Assembly: GCF_022271405.1 (NCBI RefSeq)
Contig: NZ_JAJNAL010000012.1
Coordinates: 80,702 to 144,701, forward strand
Reading direction: 5' to 3'
DNA: 64,000 nt
Source of the DNA: Rhodopseudomonas infernalis
Lineage (GTDB): Bacteria > Pseudomonadota > Alphaproteobacteria > Rhizobiales > Xanthobacteraceae
This document shows, in pieces, positions 59,639-64,000 of this stretch; positions within the stretch are counted from its first letter, which is position 1, and every line of letters starts with the position of its first letter. The translations under genes were made by a program, and so were the position numbers. The notes under the pieces were generated by a model, which saw only the letters and a list, made by a program, of their open reading frames with translations, was not told the origin of the DNA and made no database searches.

Positions 59639-60646
59639 TCATCGCACTTCGGCGAGATAGCGATCGGTGAACGCCTTCTGGCCCGCTTCCATCTTGGCCC
59701 AATCGACGCTCCTGGCGCGCGCGTATTCGCTGTCCGGCAGGAACTTCGCCTTGACCTCAACCGGCAATTCGATCGGCCGTGCCGGACGGAGGTAGGCATT
59801 GGTCCAGATCGCCTGGCCCTTGTCGGACAACAGATAGTCCATCACCTTCCTGGCCTTGTCGGCGTTCGGCGCATCCTTCACCAGCGAGACCACATAGGGA
59901 AACACCACCGCCCCCTCACACGGAATCACGAAGGCGAAATTGCCCTTCTCGGTGTATTTGGCCCGATAGGCATTAAAGTCGTAGTCGAACAGGATCGGAA
60001 TCTCACCCGATACGACACGCGCGTAGGAGGTCTGCTTCGGCACGATCGCGTCGTTGCCGTGCAGAGCCTTGAAGAAGCTGATCGCCGGCGAAAAGTCGGT
60101 GTCGCTGCCGCCGAGCGCAAGGTTGACGGCGACGGCGCCCACATAGCCGACTGCGGCGGACGGCGGATCGAGATAGCCGACCATGCCCTTGTAGTCGGGC
60201 TTCAGCAGATCCTTCCAGCATGCCGGAACCGCCTTACCGCCGAGCGCATCGACATTGACGAACAGTCCGAGCGTGCCGGAGTGGATCGCCGTCCAATCGC
60301 CGTCCGGATCCTTCAGGCCGGTCGGCACGTCGTTCCAGTGCTGCGGCTTGTAGGATTGCGTAACCCCGTGACTTTTGGCCTTGATGCCGAAATTGACGCC
60401 GAAATAGCCGATATCGGCGATCGGGTTGCTCTTTTCGGCGAGCAACTGGGACAGCGCCTGGCCGGAATTCTTGTTGTCGAACGGGATGTCGTAGCCGAGG
60501 TCCGTCTTGATCGACTTGAGCATCGAGGCCCAGTCGGCCCATTGCGGCGGGCAATTGTAGCAGATCACATCCGCCGCCTTGGCGGGCGCGACAACCGCGA
60601 CCAGCGACAGCAACGCCGCGGCGAAACCAGCAAACCTCATATTCAT
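59639..60646 (-). CDS. ABC importer periplasmic binding protein
   Basis: A 335-residue solute-binding protein with a cleavable signal peptide (residues 1 to about 24, ending in AKA). The fold is the iron/phosphonate/polyamine cluster of family-1 binding proteins. Motifs include the LFVNVDALGG strand and the LLSDKGQAIWTNAYLRPARP C-terminus typical of that group. The mature start contains CYNCPP, two cysteines that could form a disulfide. The start at 60644-60646 follows GGGGG. The ligand is not evident. Confidence 0.88.
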   Translation of the reverse strand: MNMRFAGFAAALLSLVAVVAPAKAADVICYNCPPQWADWASMLKSIKTDLGYDIPFDNKNSGQALSQLLAEKSNPIADIGYFGVNFGIKAKSHGVTQSYKPQHWNDVPTGLKDPDGDWTAIHSGTLGLFVNVDALGGKAVPACWKDLLKPDYKGMVGYLDPPSAAVGYVGAVAVNLALGGSDTDFSPAISFFKALHGNDAIVPKQTSYARVVSGEIPILFDYDFNAYRAKYTEKGNFAFVIPCEGAVVFPYVVSLVKDAPNADKARKVMDYLLSDKGQAIWTNAYLRPARPIELPVEVKAKFLPDSEYARARSVDWAKMEAGQKAFTDRYLAEVR

Positions 60647-60949
60647 CCCCCGATGAGCAGGTGCGCGAAGTCCGATCTTCACAACGCTGGCTTCACCTAT
60701 CGGCGGTAGATGACAGGTTTGCGACGCCCCCCCATGCCTCTCGCCACCGGACGTGTGAGATAAGTTCACGCCACATAGGAACTTCCCTTGGCGCACGTAA
60801 TTGGTTCCGGACCCTGAAGGTTCGCGCGACGGTGCGGCGATGAGTCGCCGGCCGCAGAGGCAGTTTGGCCTCTCGGCTTCTTGCCGCGACGAGGCGCAGT
60901 TCTCGGTCGCAGATGCCGGACCGATCAGCCAAAGCGAGGGAAACTATTG
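60647..60949. other. Divergent intergenic region, ABC importer and HTH protein
   Basis: No gene is seen in these 303 bases. Promoters of both divergent units must lie here. A run of eight C bases around 60726 is notable. TGACAG near 60708 resembles one half of a Pho box on the minus strand, but the second half-site is missing, so it is not called. Confidence 0.4.
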
Positions 60950-61213
60950 ATGCCGATGTCAGCAAAGACCAATGCCTGCCGGCCGTGGGACGATGAGCAG
61001 GTCGAGCGGCTCAAGGAACTGATCGCCAGCGGCGCATCAGCGGTGCGCGCAGCTGCTGCCTTGAAGCGGGCGCGCTCTTCCGTCCAGGTGAAGGCCCGCA
61101 AGCTCGGGATGCCGTTCATGGCGAGTCGCGACGTCAAGCGGCTGCGCGACGCCAAGATCGCCGCCGCCGAGAGCACCCCGCTACGGGCCCATGCGGAGTT
61201 CGCCGAACACTAA
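60950..61213 (+). CDS. Small helix-turn-helix (Myb/SANT-like) protein
   Basis: An 87-residue protein. Residues about 10-53 form a trihelical Myb-like or GcrA-like fold: WDDEQVERLKELIASGASAVRAAAALKR-ARSSVQVKARKLG. The C-terminus is basic and probably disordered. GAGGG lies nine bases before the ATG; a TTG start 23 codons earlier is possible but weak. Proteins of this kind are common in Bradyrhizobiaceae and probably bind DNA. The target is unknown. Confidence 0.75.
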   Translation: MPMSAKTNACRPWDDEQVERLKELIASGASAVRAAAALKRARSSVQVKARKLGMPFMASRDVKRLRDAKIAAAESTPLRAHAEFAEH

Positions 61214-61474
61214 GTGCTGTTCGTACATACAGCCAGCGCGCTGATGAGACTGGGATCACCGATGATGCTGACTGCGGCAGGCAGTCTCGCTGTCACCTAA
61301 TTACTACCTAAATACCACCTTCTAATACCTCTAGCCGAAGTGCTAGTTCACGCCATCGATTAGCAGTCAAGATTTTTGCGGCGAATTCACAGAATTCGGA
61401 CATACTTGCGGTGACTCATGTCGCCTCACGAATCATTGGAAAGGCACCTGCAAAGCGGGTGAAAGGGTATCCCG

Positions 61475-61942
61475 ATGCAGTATTGGATCATTGCATTTAC
61501 CGCCGCACTTGTCGTCGTCATTGGCTACGCGGCCGGCCCTGTCGGCGCCGCCATTTCGCTGCTCGCCTTCGCGGGCTCGTTGTATTTGATGTGGGCGCGC
61601 AAACTGGGCTTCGCCGGCGCCTGGACGCGGTTCGGGCTCGATCGCTTCACGGCGCCGTTCTGGAAGAGCGAGAACTGGGACCGATTCAACGCGCTGTTCG
61701 CCGACAGCGAGAGTGTCGTGAAAGCCGGCACGATCGCCGTGGCTCTGATCGCCCTATCGCTGATTCTGCCGGCGGGCCAAGTCGGCCTGGTCGCAGCAGC
61801 GGTCGCTGCGTGGTACGCTTTCGAAGTCTATCGCAGCCAGCGGCCGGTGGGCCGGTCGACGGTTGCGATCGAGTCCAAGCCCGTCCCCGACCAGGTGATC
61901 TACAGCGCTGCCCCTCACAGCGAACCCGCCAAGATGAACTGA
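61475..61942 (+). CDS. Membrane protein of unknown function
   Basis: A 155-residue protein with hydrophobic segments at about residues 3-43 (two helices) and 83-113 (two helices). Between them is a soluble loop rich in aromatic residues (KLGFAGAWTRFGLDRFTAPFWKSENWDRF), which may lie flat on the membrane. The C-terminal tail is polar and proline-rich. A weak GGGTAT precedes the ATG. No family is recognised. A terminator-like hairpin follows 24 bases after the stop. Confidence 0.65.
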   Translation: MQYWIIAFTAALVVVIGYAAGPVGAAISLLAFAGSLYLMWARKLGFAGAWTRFGLDRFTAPFWKSENWDRFNALFADSESVVKAGTIAVALIALSLILPAGQVGLVAAAVAAWYAFEVYRSQRPVGRSTVAIESKPVPDQVIYSAAPHSEPAKMN

Positions 61943-62246
61943 CGCCTCTTCCTCCAAAGACCTTCAAGCGGCGGCGGCCTCACCCGCCGCCGCTTTGCGT
62001 TCGGGAAACCCGCAGGCCCGTATCAAAAGTTCTTGCGATCGAGACTTCTGCACAATTATTAGGCAAATAAACTCGCATTGTATGCAATGCACGTACTGCG
62101 ACTGGATCGCTCAACCGCTCGCTGCTCAATCATATCCGATAATAAATTCAAACTGTTAGCAACACTTCGCGGCCCATTTCAAAATTTGGCACGAAGCTTG
62201 CGAACTCTGTCTCCGAGACCAGCCCTCTTGCCTCGGAGCGTATTCC
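61943..62246. other. Intergenic region before the peptide-binding protein gene
   Basis: No gene is seen. It begins with a terminator (listed separately). Its right half, about 62040-62200, is much richer in A and T than its surroundings and probably carries the promoter of the peptide-binding protein gene. An exact promoter cannot be fixed by eye. Confidence 0.4.
61966..61995 (+). terminator. Terminator of the 155-residue membrane protein gene
   Basis: AAGCGGCGGCGG (61966-61977) pairs with CCGCCGCCGCTT (61984-61995) over a 6-base loop and is followed by a short T-run. The stem is perfect. Confidence 0.75.
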
Positions 62247-63866
62247 ATGAAGCGTCGTGACTTCCTCAAATCCGCCACCGCCCTCGCAGCTGGCGCCATG
62301 GTGCCCGCCCCGGCGATCTGGTCGGCGGCCAAAGCCGACGCCCGCTCGGAGTCGCTGCTGGTTGTCTCGGAGAGTGGACCCAACAACCTCGACATCCACG
62401 GCGTCGGCACCAACGTGCCGGGCTACGAGGTGTCGTGGAATTGCTACGACCGCCTCATCACTCACGAGATGAAGGAAGGCCCCGGCGGCGTCCCATATTA
62501 CGACAAGGACAAGTTCAAGGGCGAACTCGCCGACGACATGACGATCGGCGACATGTCGGCAACCTTCAAGCTGAAGAAAAACGCCACCTTCCAGGACGGC
62601 ACGCCAGTGACCGCCAAAGACGTGAAGTGGTCGCTGGATCGCTCGGTCAGCGTCGGCGGCTTCCCGACCTTCCAGATGAGCGCCGGTTCGCTGACCAAGC
62701 CCGAGCAGTTCGTGATCGTCGACGACCACACCGTGCGGGTCGATTTCCTCAAGAAGGACAGGCTGACGATCCCGGATCTCGCGGTGATCGTGCCCTGCGT
62801 CGTCAACTCCGAACTGGTGAAGAAGAACGCCAGCGAGAAGGACCCCTGGGGCCTCGAGTACACCAAGCAGAACACCGCCGGCTCCGGCGCCTATCGGGTG
62901 GTCAAGTGGACCGCCGGCACCGAAGTGATCATGGAGCGCAACGACAAATGGGTCGGCGGACCGCTGCCGAAAATCAAGCGTGTGATCTGGCGCATGGTGC
63001 CGCAGGCCGGCAACCGGCGGGCACTCTTGGAGCGCGGCGACGCCGACATCTCCTATGAGCTGCCGAACCAGGACTTCGCCGAGATGAAGCGCGACGGCAA
63101 GATCAACGTCGTGTCGCTGCCGATCAGCAACGGCATCCAGTATCTCGGCATGAACGTCACCCAGCCGCCGTTCAACAATCCGAAGGTGCGTGAGGCGGTG
63201 GCCTATGCGGTGCCGTATCAGAAGATCATCGACGCGGTGATGTTCGGCCTCGCCAACCCGATGTTCGGCGCCGCCGCCGACAAGCCGACCGAGGTGAAGT
63301 GGCCCCAGCCGACCAAGTACAACACCGACATGGCGAAGGCCAAGGCGCTGATGGCGGAGGCCGGCTACGCGGGCGGCTTCGACACCACGCTGTCGTTCGA
63401 CCTGGGCTTTGCCGGCGTCAACGAGCCGATGTGCATCCTGATCCAGGAGAGTCTGGCGCAGATCGGCATCCGCTGCACCATCAACAAGATCCCCGGCGCC
63501 AACTGGCGCACCGAACTGAACAAGAAGGTGATGCCGCTCTACGTCAACATCTTCTCGGGCTGGCTCGATTATCCGGAGTACTTCTTCTACTGGTGCTACC
63601 ACTCCGGCAAGTCGATCTTCAACACCATGGGCTACGACTCGCCCGAGATGGACAAGCTGATCGACAGCAGCCGCATCGCCGCCGCGGCGGGCGACACCGC
63701 GACCTACGACCGCGACGTCAAGGGCTTCGTCGACCTCGCCTTCACCGACATCCCGCGCGTCCCGCTGTATCAGCCCTATCTCAACGTCGCGATGCAGAAG
63801 AACATCAGCGGCTTCGCCTACTGGTTCCACCGCCGTCTCGATTATCGGACGATGGTGAAGGGGTGA
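62247..63866 (+). CDS. Tat-exported oligopeptide/dipeptide-binding protein
   Basis: A 539-residue family-5 (DppA/OppA-like) extracellular solute-binding protein. The N-terminus MKRRDFLKSATALAAGA is a twin-arginine signal with R3-R4, so the protein folds before export. The mature part has EPGPNNLD-like (ESGPNNLD) and YDRLITHE motifs, FKLKKNATFQDGTPVTAKDVKWSLDR, and SGAYRVVKW, all typical. The length fits. The permease and ATPase genes would follow to the right, beyond the window. Ligands in this family range from peptides to nickel and sugars. Confidence 0.93.
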   Translation: MKRRDFLKSATALAAGAMVPAPAIWSAAKADARSESLLVVSESGPNNLDIHGVGTNVPGYEVSWNCYDRLITHEMKEGPGGVPYYDKDKFKGELADDMTIGDMSATFKLKKNATFQDGTPVTAKDVKWSLDRSVSVGGFPTFQMSAGSLTKPEQFVIVDDHTVRVDFLKKDRLTIPDLAVIVPCVVNSELVKKNASEKDPWGLEYTKQNTAGSGAYRVVKWTAGTEVIMERNDKWVGGPLPKIKRVIWRMVPQAGNRRALLERGDADISYELPNQDFAEMKRDGKINVVSLPISNGIQYLGMNVTQPPFNNPKVREAVAYAVPYQKIIDAVMFGLANPMFGAAADKPTEVKWPQPTKYNTDMAKAKALMAEAGYAGGFDTTLSFDLGFAGVNEPMCILIQESLAQIGIRCTINKIPGANWRTELNKKVMPLYVNIFSGWLDYPEYFFYWCYHSGKSIFNTMGYDSPEMDKLIDSSRIAAAAGDTATYDRDVKGFVDLAFTDIPRVPLYQPYLNVAMQKNISGFAYWFHRRLDYRTMVKG

Positions 63867-63874
63867 TGTTCTTC

Positions 63875-63912
63875 CCCCTCTCCCGCTTGCGGGAGAGGGC
63901 CGGGGTGAGGGC
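63875..63912. repeat. Dispersed palindromic repeat (CCCTCTCCCGC family)
   Basis: CCCTCTCCCGC-TT-GCGGGAGAGGG at 63877-63900 with the flank CCGGGGTGAGGGCG. It is the same family as the pair at 5629-5756. It follows the peptide-binding protein stop by 8 bases and could act as a transcript end. Confidence 0.75.
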
Positions 63913-63935
63913 GACGCGGCCTGAGTGCCTGAGGA

Positions 63936-64000
<65 letters not shown>

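Noticed and set aside
60700..60720. Possible Pho box before the ABC importer
   Set aside because: Only one half-site (CTGTCAT on the minus strand) is present; the second copy at the required distance is missing.

Overview
The window is about 65% GC and comes from a purple non-sulfur phototrophic alphaproteobacterium. The best fit is Rhodopseudomonas, close to the R. palustris group. The reasons are LH2 genes (pucB, pucA, pucC) divergent from a bacteriophytochrome kinase with its own response regulator, crtI-crtB, bchI-bchD and bchO, and Bradyrhizobiaceae-style intergenic repeats. The species call is inference. The sequence ends in long C and G homopolymer runs that look like a contig-end artefact.

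Layout. (1) 1-11103, minus strand: an aryl/branched-chain acid module. It holds iorA, an iorB fused to a ferredoxin subunit, three 2-oxoacid:ferredoxin oxidoreductase subunits, paaK, livHMGF, and the start of an acyl-CoA synthetase that runs off the left edge. (2) 11365-14891: a small membrane protein, a CHAD protein, an unknown membrane protein, two paralogous 44-47 residue membrane proteins, and hemF. (3) 14977-19517: an iron-acquisition operon of a TonB-dependent receptor, a PepSY membrane protein, DUF3649 and DUF3325. (4) 19884-34638: photosynthesis and tetrapyrrole genes. These are crtB, crtI with two PpsR-type sites upstream, bchO, an odd alpha/beta hydrolase, hemE, bchD, bchI, a divergent hemC, and a DUF3422 - hydrolase - CIA30 - BciB-like operon. 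(5) 34785-42397: two probable stress-response genes, an RND efflux pair and a Baeyer-Villiger-type monooxygenase. (6) 42626-48954: the light-harvesting locus. It holds two genes for 16-residue tandem-repeat proteins, pucC, pucA, pucB, then a divergent bacteriophytochrome and a LuxR-type regulator. (7) 49090-64000: a CoA-transferase, DUF2249-nnrS-nnrU, pgm, a hydrolase, a lone receiver domain, an ABC importer with a metallophosphoesterase, small unknown genes and a Tat-exported peptide-binding protein.

How the parts work together. Regions 4 and 6 supply carotenoid, bacteriochlorophyll precursors and LH2 antenna. The likely controls are PpsR-type repression and a light-sensing kinase. This phytochrome keeps the N-terminal bilin-binding cysteine. 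Region 1 would import amino or aryl acids, convert 2-oxoacids to acyl-CoAs, and deliver electrons to ferredoxin.

The best candidate for something undescribed is the pair of tandem-repeat proteins at 42626-43590. They lie in the puc operon, between pucC and its terminator. Other unusual points are the iorB-ferredoxin fusion, the tandem microproteins beside hemF, the divergent hemC in a bch operon, and the uncharacterised operon ending in the BciB-like gene.
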